A stretch of 6,028 bases of DNA from Clostridia bacterium (GCA_017442025.1 JAFSBD010000096.1:1-6028), one strand, 5' to 3'; counted from the stretch's first letter, positions 1-5,412 are shown. Program-made: numbers and translations. The notes: generated by a model from the letters alone, not told the origin.

Positions 1-44
1 AAGATAAAGCCGATAAACTGCCAAAAACCCGATGATCTTTTCAT
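1..44 (-). CDS. Unidentified gene, first 14 codons only (partial at window edge)
   Basis: A probable gene start directly downstream of pnuC on the same strand. A GGGAGGA Shine-Dalgarno site (56-50) sits 5 nt before an ATG at 44-42, and the frame stays open to the edge. The visible residues read MKRSSGFWQFIGFI: two basic residues followed by a hydrophobic, aromatic-rich run. That is what the start of a signal peptide or first membrane segment looks like, but 14 residues are too few to tell. The gap from the pnuC stop is 53 nt and shows no terminator-like hairpin, so it is probably co-transcribed with pnuC. I cannot assign a family. Confidence 0.6.
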   Translation of the reverse strand, partial: MKRSSGFWQFIGFI

Positions 45-97
45 GCAGATCCTCCCTGAAATGGTTTCAACAGCAGTTTATGCCTCAAAAGGAGCGG

Positions 98-778
98 TTA
101 TTCTTCGGCCTGGCGTTTTTGCATACGTTTCCAATTGATAAAGCCATAGAGATCGTTGGCAAAGAACATGATAAAGCAAGCCACCATCGGCAGATAAGAG
201 ATTTGCGCGATGGTTGCCAGCACCCATAAAACGATCAGAACAAGATCGTTGGCGGCATAGGCGAGGGCATAATAGGGACTGCGGAAGAAGGTGAGCATGG
301 AAGCAAAAAAGCTGGTGGTGATGGAGAGGGTGCTGAAAAAGAGATTGGCGTTGCCGATTGCTTTGAGGATGAAATAAAAGGCGACCGTTACCGCGATGGC
401 GGAAAGGCTCAGCCCGATCCATTGGCCTTTGGATAGGCGGTATACCTCCACCTCCTTGCTTCCTTGGTGGGGGTGGCGGATCCAAGAGATGAGGGCGCAG
501 ACCGCCATGGGGGTGGTCATAAACAGATAGGTGATCATCTCCCCATAATAGCGAAAATAAACCGAGATGATCCCATAGAAGACCGAAAAGGCGATGGTCA
601 GGATCTGCCCCAAAACATACCCTTTGGCCACAAAGATCAGCGCCGTCACCCCGATCAGCGAGGCGATCATGGCGAGGATATCCCCGCCCCCTGAAAGGGC
701 GTAGGAGCCGCCCACTACGCAAAGGGAGGTGAGCCAAAGCGCCCATTCAAATTTCGATAGATCTTTAAAGCTTCCCAT
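98..778 (-). CDS. pnuC: PnuC-family vitamin transporter (nicotinamide riboside type, substrate not proven)
   Basis: A 226-residue polytopic membrane protein of the PnuC family, which moves unphosphorylated vitamin precursors across the inner membrane by facilitated diffusion; uptake is trapped by phosphorylation inside the cell. Family signs are the late segments with ANDLVLIVLW at about 176-185 and F-A-N-D-L-Y-G-x-I-N-W at about 206-216, the positions where PnuC proteins carry ligand-contacting Asn and Trp residues. Hydrophobic segments lie near 13-30, 34-52, 56-74, 83-100, 119-138, 147-164, 176-194 and 196-214. Length fits the family. The ATG at 778 is chosen because AAGGAG lies 6 nt upstream; the in-frame ATG at 784 abuts that site, and the frame continuing to 1084 runs through the structured leader. 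The family includes PnuT (thiamine), PnuX (riboflavin) and PnuN (nucleoside) branches; I see no TPP or FMN riboswitch, so nicotinamide riboside is only the default guess. Confidence 0.85.
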   Translation of the reverse strand: MGSFKDLSKFEWALWLTSLCVVGGSYALSGGGDILAMIASLIGVTALIFVAKGYVLGQILTIAFSVFYGIISVYFRYYGEMITYLFMTTPMAVCALISWIRHPHQGSKEVEVYRLSKGQWIGLSLSAIAVTVAFYFILKAIGNANLFFSTLSITTSFFASMLTFFRSPYYALAYAANDLVLIVLWVLATIAQISYLPMVACFIMFFANDLYGFINWKRMQKRQAEE

Positions 779-784
779 GAACAT

Positions 785-790
785 CTCCTT
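785..790 (-). promoter_or_regulatory. Ribosome binding site that fixes the pnuC start
   Basis: AAGGAG on the - strand, 6 nt before the ATG at 778 and with no spacing before the in-frame ATG at 784. This makes 778 the functional start. The site lies just 3' of the U-tract of the attenuator hairpin at 803-862, so transcription has to pass that hairpin to reach it. Confidence 0.75.
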
Positions 791-802
791 CTTAAATTCT
801 TT

Positions 803-862
803 AAAAAATAAGCATTCGTTTTTGCGCATCTTCAAAGACCTAACGATGCGTAAACGAATGCT
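803..862 (-). terminator. Intrinsic terminator-like hairpin in the pnuC leader (putative attenuator)
   Basis: Read on the - strand, AGCATTCGTTT (862-852) pairs perfectly with AAACGAATGCT (821-811). After a small internal loop (one base against three), CGCATC (850-845) pairs with GATGCG (830-825), leaving a 14-nt apical loop (844-831). The stem is followed at once by TATTTTTT (810-803). That is 17 base pairs plus a U-tract, the form of a Rho-independent terminator, ending about 13 nt before the pnuC Shine-Dalgarno site. On the + strand the same hairpin has no T-run after it, so it works only toward pnuC. Its place inside a leader argues for attenuation control. What relieves it is not visible. 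Confidence 0.65.
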
Positions 863-883
863 ACCCGGTGGCAGTATATTTTT

Positions 884-917
884 ACACCGCGCGGGGATGC
901 GTTCCCCCGCGCGGTGT
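884..917. repeat. Perfect 13-bp GC-rich inverted repeat (hairpin)
   Basis: The arms 884-896 (acaccgcgcgggg) and 905-917 are perfect reverse complements around an 8-nt loop. Neither side has a T-run after it, so it is not a classical intrinsic terminator in either direction. On the - strand the loop contains ACGCAT, which recurs in the 5' arm of the attenuator downstream. It may be a structural part of the pnuC leader RNA, a protein-binding palindrome or a small palindromic repeat. Confidence 0.7.
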
Positions 918-926
918 TGCTGTTCA

Positions 927-960
927 AGAATGAAAACCGCCCAAAAAGAGTGCAGTTTTC
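927..960 (-). terminator. Possible thrH terminator (local hairpin, weak U-tract)
   Basis: On the - strand GAAAACTGC (960-952) pairs with GCGGTTTTC (940-932), with one G-U pair and an 11-nt loop, followed by ATTCTT. The A-rich 5' base pairing with the U-rich 3' base is common in intrinsic terminators, but the U-tract lies inside the stem and continues poorly. It is the first simple hairpin after thrH, about 80 nt past its stop. The 3' arm can pair instead with the distal segment 1029-1036, so the two folds exclude each other. Confidence 0.35.
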
Positions 961-1036
961 GTTGAGCACGCCCGAAGGCGTATGTCGATACTCCGAGTGG
1001 CGGGATCGACGGAAGATGTGCCTTTTTCGGCGGTTT
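934..1036 (-). other. Multi-helix intergenic element with long closing stem (candidate structured RNA or dispersed repeat)
   Basis: The ends pair over a distance: AAACCGCC (1036-1029) with GGCGGTTT (941-934), one G-G mismatch, then AAAAAG (1027-1022) with CTTTTT (948-943). Inside are GTCGAT (1010-1005) with ATCGAC (989-984), enclosing a small ACT/AGT hairpin, and ACGCC-TTCG-GGCGT (981-968). The last is a C(UUCG)G tetraloop in the - strand transcript but C(CGAA)G in the + strand, which favours function as a - strand RNA. It starts 7 nt after the thrH stop. I do not recognise it as a known riboswitch. Terminal inverted repeats would also fit a small dispersed repeat or MITE-like element, though I see no clear target-site duplication and no transposase. 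Confidence 0.45.
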
Positions 1037-1040
1037 ATTA

Positions 1041-1637
1041 TCAAGCGGCTTTGATGGCGGCCAAAAGATCGTCGAATTCTTCAAACGCTTGCAGTTCAGG
1101 ATGATCCTTTTTGATGGCCTCGGTGGACTTGAAAAGGAAGCCTGCCTTGCTGGCCTGGATCATGCCCAGATCGTTGAAGCTATCGCCGGCGGCGATGGTA
1201 TCAAATCCGATGGATTGCAACGCCTTTACGGTAGAGAGCTTGGACTTTTCCACCCGCATTTTATAGCCGGTGATGGAACCGTCCTCCGCCACCTCTAAAG
1301 TGTTGCAGAAGATGGTGGGCATTCCCAATTTTTCCATCAGGGGCGCGGCAAACTGCTCGAAAGTGTCGCTCAGGATGATGGTCTGGGTGGTGCGGCGCAG
1401 CTCATCCAAAAATGCTTTGGCGCCGGGCAGGGGATCGATCTTAGCGATGGTCTCCTGGATCTCCTTCAGCCCCAGCCCATGCTCTTTCAAAATATCCAGG
1501 CGGTATTTCATTAATTTATCGTAATCCGGCTCGTCCCGCGTGGTGCGCTTGAGGGCGGGAATGCCGCTGGCCTCTGCAAAGGCGATCCAGATCTCGGGTA
1601 CTAAAACCCCTTCCATATCCAAACAAACAATGTTCAT
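1041..1637 (-). CDS. thrH: ThrH-type HAD enzyme: phosphoserine phosphatase / homoserine phosphotransferase
   Basis: A 198-residue cytoplasmic HAD-superfamily enzyme closely resembling Pseudomonas ThrH, which removes phosphate from phosphoserine (last step of serine synthesis) and can pass it to homoserine, giving phosphohomoserine for threonine synthesis. Visible motifs are C-L-D7-M-E9-G-V-L-V-P-E-I-W (motif I; Glu at position 9 instead of the second Asp is typical of this family), S90-D-T (motif II), K131 or K133 (motif III) and G-D152-S-F-N-D156 (motif IV). P. aeruginosa ThrH is about 205 residues, so this is full length. The ATG at 1637 is preceded by GGAGGT with 6-nt spacing. The gene ends in three stops in a row, TGA-TAA-TAA. 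The preceding MFS gene ends 50 nt upstream with no terminator between, but a promoter candidate is present. Family assignment is firm; which activity dominates in vivo cannot be read from sequence. Confidence 0.9.
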   Translation of the reverse strand: MNIVCLDMEGVLVPEIWIAFAEASGIPALKRTTRDEPDYDKLMKYRLDILKEHGLGLKEIQETIAKIDPLPGAKAFLDELRRTTQTIILSDTFEQFAAPLMEKLGMPTIFCNTLEVAEDGSITGYKMRVEKSKLSTVKALQSIGFDTIAAGDSFNDLGMIQASKAGFLFKSTEAIKKDHPELQAFEEFDDLLAAIKAA

Positions 1638-1666
1638 TTTGAAACCTCCATTTAAAACATGAACTC

Positions 1667-1695
1667 ATCATACCAAATTCGGCAATATTATGCAA
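1667..1695 (-). promoter_or_regulatory. Candidate sigma-A promoter for thrH
   Basis: TTGCAT (1695-1690) and TATGAT (1672-1667) are separated by 17 nt, giving a start near 1660 and a 5' UTR of about 22 nt. The -10 box matches the consensus at five of six positions, the -35 at three. The -35 overlaps the last codons of the MFS gene. thrH could therefore be transcribed separately from, as well as together with, the upstream pair. Confidence 0.35.
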
Positions 1696-2866
1696 GTTTT
1701 TTCTTCAATTTTTTGGTTAATATCAGCCCAACGATCAGGCAGATGGGGAAGAGGATCCCCACTGCGATTCCCGCCCGCAGATCGCCGCCGTTGGCATCGG
1801 CAACAAACCCTAATAGGGCAGGGCCGCTGGTGCAGCCGATATCTCCTGCCAGCGCCAAAAGGGCGAAAAGGGCGGTACTGCCCGGCAGGGCATGGGCCGC
1901 GAGGGTGCAGGTGCCGGGCCAAAAGAGCCCAACGCCGAAGCCGGTAAGGGCGCAGGCGACCAGGGAAAGCAGGGGGATGGGCGAAAAGGCCGCCACAATA
2001 TAGGTGATAAGGCAAAGCACCGCTCCGCCCGCCAAGCGCTTACGCAACAGTTTTTCCTGCCCGCCGGCAAAGAGGAGGCGGGCCAGCCCCATGCATCCTG
2101 CAAAGAGGCAGGGACCCAAAAGATCCCCTATCGCCTTGCTCATATGAAGACCGCTTTCGGCAAAGGCCGAAACCCATTGGGAGATGGCTTGCTCGGTGGC
2201 ACCGCCTGCAAACATCAAAAGCAAAAAGCTCCAAAAGAGCGGCTTGCGCAAAAGGGCGGCGATCCCGCCGCTCTTTTCGGCAGGGGGTTGGTCGGCGATG
2301 GGAACATTTAAGAACAAAAAGCCGTTGGCCAAGGGAATGATTGCCCAAAGAACGGCCAAAATCCGCCAATTTTCGATCCCGCAGGTCAAAAAGAAGAGCG
2401 CCGATAGGAGAACAACGCCCATATGCCCCCAGCAATAAAAGGAATGGAGCAGGCTCATGACGCCCGCCTTATTTTCCGTGGGGCAGCTTTCAACAATGGG
2501 GGAGGCCAGCACTTCGATCAGCCCGCCACCGATGGCATAGAGGATGGTGGGGATCAGCAAGCCCCAAAAGGGGGCACCCATCAGAGCAGGCAAAAAGGCC
2601 AGCCCCAAAAGCCCCAAGGTGGAAAGAAAATGGGCGGCGGTAATGCAGGGGCGGTAGCCGAGCTTATCGACAAAAAACGTGGCCAAAAGGTCGGTAACCA
2701 ACTGGGTGGAAAAATTCAGTATTACCAGCAGAGAAAGCTGGGCCAAAGAGATGCCGAAGGACCGCTGAAAGGTCAGAAAGAGCAACGGCGCAAAATTACA
2801 AATGATCGCCTGGGTAACCGCTGAGGTGAAGCAGGCGAAAAGGGTCCAATTCCAATTCTTACGCAT
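1688..2866 (-). CDS. MFS transporter, substrate unknown
   Basis: A 392-residue integral membrane protein of the major facilitator superfamily with about 12 hydrophobic segments in two halves joined by a hydrophilic loop near residues 187-208. The loop between segments 2 and 3 carries a motif-A-like stretch, D-x-L-A-T-F-F-V-D67-K-L-G-Y-R72. Segment 5 has H141-S-F-Y-C-W-G-H148, reminiscent of the fucose/glucose (FHS) branch of sugar transporters, but the substrate cannot be assigned. The tail is short and basic (KKLKKKLA). The ATG at 2866 starts 1 nt after the TAA of the upstream HAD phosphatase gene and gives a normal MFS N-terminus. No Shine-Dalgarno site lies at the usual distance; the nearest GGAG is 13 nt upstream, inside the preceding gene, so translational coupling is likely. 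In-frame ATGs at 2911 and 2920 would add 15 to 18 residues inside the upstream gene and are less attractive. Confidence 0.85.
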   Translation of the reverse strand: MRKNWNWTLFACFTSAVTQAIICNFAPLLFLTFQRSFGISLAQLSLLVILNFSTQLVTDLLATFFVDKLGYRPCITAAHFLSTLGLLGLAFLPALMGAPFWGLLIPTILYAIGGGLIEVLASPIVESCPTENKAGVMSLLHSFYCWGHMGVVLLSALFFLTCGIENWRILAVLWAIIPLANGFLFLNVPIADQPPAEKSGGIAALLRKPLFWSFLLLMFAGGATEQAISQWVSAFAESGLHMSKAIGDLLGPCLFAGCMGLARLLFAGGQEKLLRKRLAGGAVLCLITYIVAAFSPIPLLSLVACALTGFGVGLFWPGTCTLAAHALPGSTALFALLALAGDIGCTSGPALLGFVADANGGDLRAGIAVGILFPICLIVGLILTKKLKKKLA

Positions 2867-2867
2867 T

Positions 2868-3506
2868 TTATTTAATAATCTCCAAAATCTCCAAAGGTTT
2901 TTGCAGGACATAATCGGCATTTTTCACCTGCTCATAGCCGCCAAGCCCCCAAACGCAGCCGACGGATTTGACGCCTGCGTTGATGGCAACATCCATATCA
3001 TAGTGCATATCTCCGACATAGAGGCATTCCTCCAGGGAAACGCCGTTTTCTTTCAAAATGGCATGGAGCGCGGTGGGGTCGGGCTTCATGGGGATGCCCT
3101 CCCGCTGGCCGTAGACTTCATCGAGATATCCATCCAGCACCGTTTCGCAGATCCGCAGGGTCTGGTTATGGGGGCGGTTGGAGAGCACCACCCGCCGAAC
3201 GCCCTGCTTGCCCAGCGCATCCAGCATTTCCTTTACCCCCTCATAGGCGGTAACCAGCCCCGAAGGGTCGCCCATATAAAGGGCATCATAATAGGGATAG
3301 ACCTCCTCCACATCCAGATCCAGGCCCACCTCGCTCATAATGCCCTGCAGGAGATATTTCGCCCCCGCGCCCACATAGCAATGGATCTTCTCGGGCGGGA
3401 GCGGGCCCTTACCGTAATGGGCAAGGGTGCGGTTGGCATAGGTGGTGATGAGGTTACCGGAATCGGTGAGGGTTCCGTCCATATCAAAGGCGATCAGTTT
3501 GATCAT
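2868..3506 (-). CDS. HAD-IA family phosphatase, phosphoglycolate-phosphatase-like
   Basis: A 212-residue cytoplasmic HAD hydrolase that uses an Asp nucleophile and Mg2+ to dephosphorylate a small metabolite. Motif I is F-D8-M-D10-G-T-L-T-D-S (D8 nucleophile, D10 acid/base). Residues about 15-85 form the helical cap of subfamily I. Motif II is S109-N-R-P, motif III K141-P-D-P-T, and motif IV V-G-D166-M-x-x-D170. All catalytic positions are present. It resembles Gph/PpaX-type proteins, but this group is broad, so the natural substrate (phosphoglycolate, pyrophosphate or a sugar phosphate) is open. The ATG at 3506 has AGGA nine nt upstream and lies about 30 nt from a good sigma-A -10 box. It is first in a unit with the MFS gene, which begins 1 nt after its stop; a shared metabolite, imported by one and dephosphorylated by the other, is possible but only inference. 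Confidence 0.85.
   Translation of the reverse strand: MIKLIAFDMDGTLTDSGNLITTYANRTLAHYGKGPLPPEKIHCYVGAGAKYLLQGIMSEVGLDLDVEEVYPYYDALYMGDPSGLVTAYEGVKEMLDALGKQGVRRVVLSNRPHNQTLRICETVLDGYLDEVYGQREGIPMKPDPTALHAILKENGVSLEECLYVGDMHYDMDVAINAGVKSVGCVWGLGGYEQVKNADYVLQKPLEILEIIK
2878..2895 (-). repeat. Tandem 9-bp direct repeat at the end of the HAD gene
   Basis: Two perfect copies of atctccaaa (+ strand) lie head to tail and encode Leu-Glu-Ile twice near the C-terminus of the HAD phosphatase. Each copy supplies a GGAG on the - strand; the nearer (2883-2880) is 13 nt before the MFS start and is the only Shine-Dalgarno-like sequence available to it. Confidence 0.6.
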
Positions 3507-3535
3507 ATTTATCCGTCCTTTTTGAATTTTTAATT

Positions 3536-3564
3536 ATTCTATCATATTAAATGGTAGCATTCAA
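3536..3564 (-). promoter_or_regulatory. Sigma-A promoter for the HAD phosphatase-MFS unit
   Basis: TTGAAT (3564-3559) and TAGAAT (3541-3536) with a 17-nt spacer match the sigma-A consensus at four and five of six positions. The predicted start is near 3529, about 22 nt before the ATG at 3506. Its -35 box overlaps the -35 position of the opposing uvrC promoter. Confidence 0.6.
3539..3557. promoter_or_regulatory. Imperfect dyad in the divergent promoter region (possible operator)
   Basis: ctatcat (3539-3545) and atggtag (3551-3557) are inverted copies with one mismatch around a 5-nt centre. The dyad fills most of the -10/-35 spacer of the leftward promoter and reaches the -35 position of the rightward one, where a bound repressor could block either. 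The region is AT-rich, so chance symmetry is possible. Confidence 0.25.
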
Positions 3565-3583
3565 GCAAAATATATGTTATACT
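3555..3583 (+). promoter_or_regulatory. Extended -10 promoter for uvrC-rsmD-coaD
   Basis: TATACT at 3578-3583 is preceded by TG one base upstream (3575-3576), the extended -10 form that can work with a poor -35 box. The -35 position at 17-nt spacing is TAGCAT, a weak match. The predicted start is near 3590, about 23 nt before the uvrC ATG. Confidence 0.5.
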
Positions 3584-3597
3584 GAATTAAATTGTTG

Positions 3598-3605
3598 AAA
3601 GGAGG
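3598..3605 (+). promoter_or_regulatory. Strong ribosome binding site fixing the uvrC start
   Basis: AAAGGAGG, 7 nt before the ATG at 3613. The in-frame TTG at 3592 lies upstream of this site and too close to the predicted transcription start. The ATG at 3608 is only 2 nt from the site and opens a frame of just eight codons. Confidence 0.85.
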
Positions 3606-3612
3606 CTATGCG

Positions 3613-5412
3613 ATGCAATTCCCCCAAAAGGTAACCGATAAGCTCAAGGTGCTGACCGCCCGCCCCGGGGTCTACCTGATGAAGGATCGGGATGGCAACA
3701 TCATCTATGTCGGCAAAGCAAAGAATCTGAAAAACCGCGTAACCTCCTATTTCACCGGGGTGAAAAGCCATACCGCTAAGGTGATGGCGATGGTGGAAAA
3801 GGTGGCGGATTTCGATTATATCTGCGTCAATTCTGAGATGGAGGCGTTGATCCTTGAAAATGTTTTGATCAAGGAGCATAGCCCTAAATATAACATTCTT
3901 TTAAAAGACGATAAAACCTACCCTTATGTTGCCCTGGATCTCAAAGAGCCCTATCCCCGCCTGAAGGTGATCCGCCAGGAAAGCCGCGAGGGAATGCGTC
4001 TTTTCGGGCCTTATCCCCAGATGGGCGCGGCGGCAGAGATCGTTCGCACCGCCAACGATCTTTTCGGGCTGGCCACCTGCAATCGGCAATTTCCGCGGGA
4101 TTTCCGCACAGGGCGCCCCTGCCTGCGGCACCATATCGGCTGCTGCATGGGGGTCTGCACCGGGAAGGTCAGCCAGGCCCAATATCAGGAGCGGCTGGAA
4201 GAGGTTATGGACTTTTTGAAGGGCGATTACCGCGCCCTCACCGCCCAGCTCCAAAAAAAGATGGAGCAGGCGGCGGAGCAACTGCAATTTGAAAAGGCGG
4301 CAGCTCTGCGGGATCGTATCCGTAAGCTGGAAAAGCTGGGCCAAAGCCAGATCGTTACCGATCGGGAGAAGCTGGATCGGGACGTTTTGGACGCGGTGCG
4401 GATGGGCGACCTGCTGGCGGTGGGCGTTTTGGTGATCCGCAACGGCCGCCTGCTGATGCAGGATACAAAGATTTTGCAGGCAGGGATGGAAGACGATTGG
4501 GTCGGGCCCTTTTTGCAGGGATATTATCAAAAAGCGGAGCAGCTGCCCAAGGAGATCTTATTGCCCTCTCTGCCGGAGGATGATGGGCTGATGGCGCAAT
4601 ATTTATCCGATTTGAAGGGGAGCGCGGTGCAGTTGCGTTGCCCCAAGCGGGGCAAGGGCACCGAACTGCTGGCCCTTTGCCGCAAGAATGCCGCCGAGAA
4701 ACTGGCGGAGCGGCAGGCGGAGGGCGACCGCACCCGGCGGATCGCCATTCTGATCGCTCAGACCTTGGGGCTGGAAAATCCGCCCAAGCGGATCGAAATG
4801 TATGATATCTCCAACTTCGGCAGCGAGTCGATGGTGGGAGGGATGATCGTTTGGGAGGATGGGCGGTTCAAGCGGAGCGCTTATCGCCGCTTTGAGATCC
4901 GCGATCAGCTCTTGCAGGATGATTATGCCGCCACCCGCCAGATGCTGGAGCGCCGTTTATCCCATTTAGAGGATGAGGCGTTTGGAGGCAAGCCCGATCT
5001 GATCCTGATGGACGGCGGCCTGCAGCATATTAACGCGGTGCAGGACCTTTGCGGGGAGATCCCCCTCTTTGGGCTGGTGAAGGATCGCCGCCACCGCACC
5101 CGCGGGTTGGTCTCCTTTGAAGGGGAGCTGGATCTGCGGAGCGATCCCACCCTCTATGCCTTTTTTGCCTCCCTGCAGGAGGAGGTCCATCGCTATGCCA
5201 TCACTTATATGAAGAAAAAGCATACCAAGAAGATGGTACGCTCCCCTCTCCTGGATCTGCCGGGGATGGGGGAGGCGCGCCTTAAAAAATTCAAAAAAGC
5301 CTATCCCAAGGGGATCGGGGAGGAGTCTCCCGAAGAAATTGCTAAAAAAGCAGGGATCCCCCATTCTTTGGCTGAAGAGATTTATCACTATTACGGAGGC
5401 GAGGAAAAATGA
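3613..5412 (+). CDS. uvrC: UvrC, nucleotide excision repair dual-incision endonuclease
   Basis: A 599-residue cytoplasmic protein that binds the UvrB-DNA complex at lesions and cuts both sides. The N-terminal GIY-YIG nuclease, for the 3' cut, shows G19-V-Y21, Y32-V-G-K-A-K-N-L-x-N-R42 and E77 within E-A-L-I-L-E-N. Cysteines at 156, 170, 178 and 182 match the spacing reported to hold an Fe-S cluster in E. coli UvrC; C177 is an extra one. The UVR motif, which contacts UvrB, spans about 210-242. The RNase H-like domain, for the 5' cut, has D398 (Y-D-I-S-N), D437 (D-D-Y-A-A), D467 (L-M-D-G-G) and H526. Two helix-hairpin-helix segments (about 546-564 and 572-594) finish the protein. Length matches B. 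subtilis (about 598) and E. coli (610). The gene is complete, and rsmD overlaps its stop by 4 nt. Confidence 0.97.
   Translation: MQFPQKVTDKLKVLTARPGVYLMKDRDGNIIYVGKAKNLKNRVTSYFTGVKSHTAKVMAMVEKVADFDYICVNSEMEALILENVLIKEHSPKYNILLKDDKTYPYVALDLKEPYPRLKVIRQESREGMRLFGPYPQMGAAAEIVRTANDLFGLATCNRQFPRDFRTGRPCLRHHIGCCMGVCTGKVSQAQYQERLEEVMDFLKGDYRALTAQLQKKMEQAAEQLQFEKAAALRDRIRKLEKLGQSQIVTDREKLDRDVLDAVRMGDLLAVGVLVIRNGRLLMQDTKILQAGMEDDWVGPFLQGYYQKAEQLPKEILLPSLPEDDGLMAQYLSDLKGSAVQLRCPKRGKGTELLALCRKNAAEKLAERQAEGDRTRRIAILIAQTLGLENPPKRIEMYDISNFGSESMVGGMIVWEDGRFKRSAYRRFEIRDQLLQDDYAATRQMLERRLSHLEDEAFGGKPDLILMDGGLQHINAVQDLCGEIPLFGLVKDRRHRTRGLVSFEGELDLRSDPTLYAFFASLQEEVHRYAITYMKKKHTKKMVRSPLLDLPGMGEARLKKFKKAYPKGIGEESPEEIAKKAGIPHSLAEEIYHYYGGEEK

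Noticed and set aside
78..746. Long open frame antisense/out of frame to pnuC (222 codons)
   Set aside because: Its translation is rich in His, Arg and Pro without family resemblance, and it is in another frame of the pnuC coding sequence on the same strand; PnuC explains the region.
779..1040. TPP, FMN, cobalamin or ZTP riboswitch upstream of pnuC
   Set aside because: Short look-alikes such as CCACCGGG were compared with remembered conserved cores, but the rest of each consensus is missing. A covariance-model search was not possible here, so this is absence by eye only.
779..1084. An N-terminal extension of PnuC of about 102 residues on the same open frame
   Set aside because: The frame runs through the attenuator, the palindrome and the multi-helix element and overlaps the thrH end; the extension looks like no known domain, and a good ribosome binding site marks the ATG at 778.
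2802..3533. Long + strand open frame (243 codons) opposite the HAD phosphatase
   Set aside because: It is the complement of a gene with all four HAD motifs, and GC-rich codon use keeps the opposite strand open; no domain resemblance.
3568..3579. LexA/DinR-box-like sequence over the uvrC -10 region
   Set aside because: It matches the GAACATATGTTC consensus at 9 of 12 positions, but the left half-site is AAAT rather than GAAC, and AT-rich promoter sequence gives such matches easily.
3608..3634. Short upstream reading frame overlapping the uvrC start (ATG at 3608, eight codons)
   Set aside because: The ATG is only 2 nt from the Shine-Dalgarno site, too close for efficient initiation, and the frame shows no regulatory logic.
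3901..4530. Long - strand open frame opposite uvrC (209 codons)
   Set aside because: It lies wholly within the conserved UvrC coding sequence; the translation is low-complexity His/Leu/Gln-rich shadow sequence.
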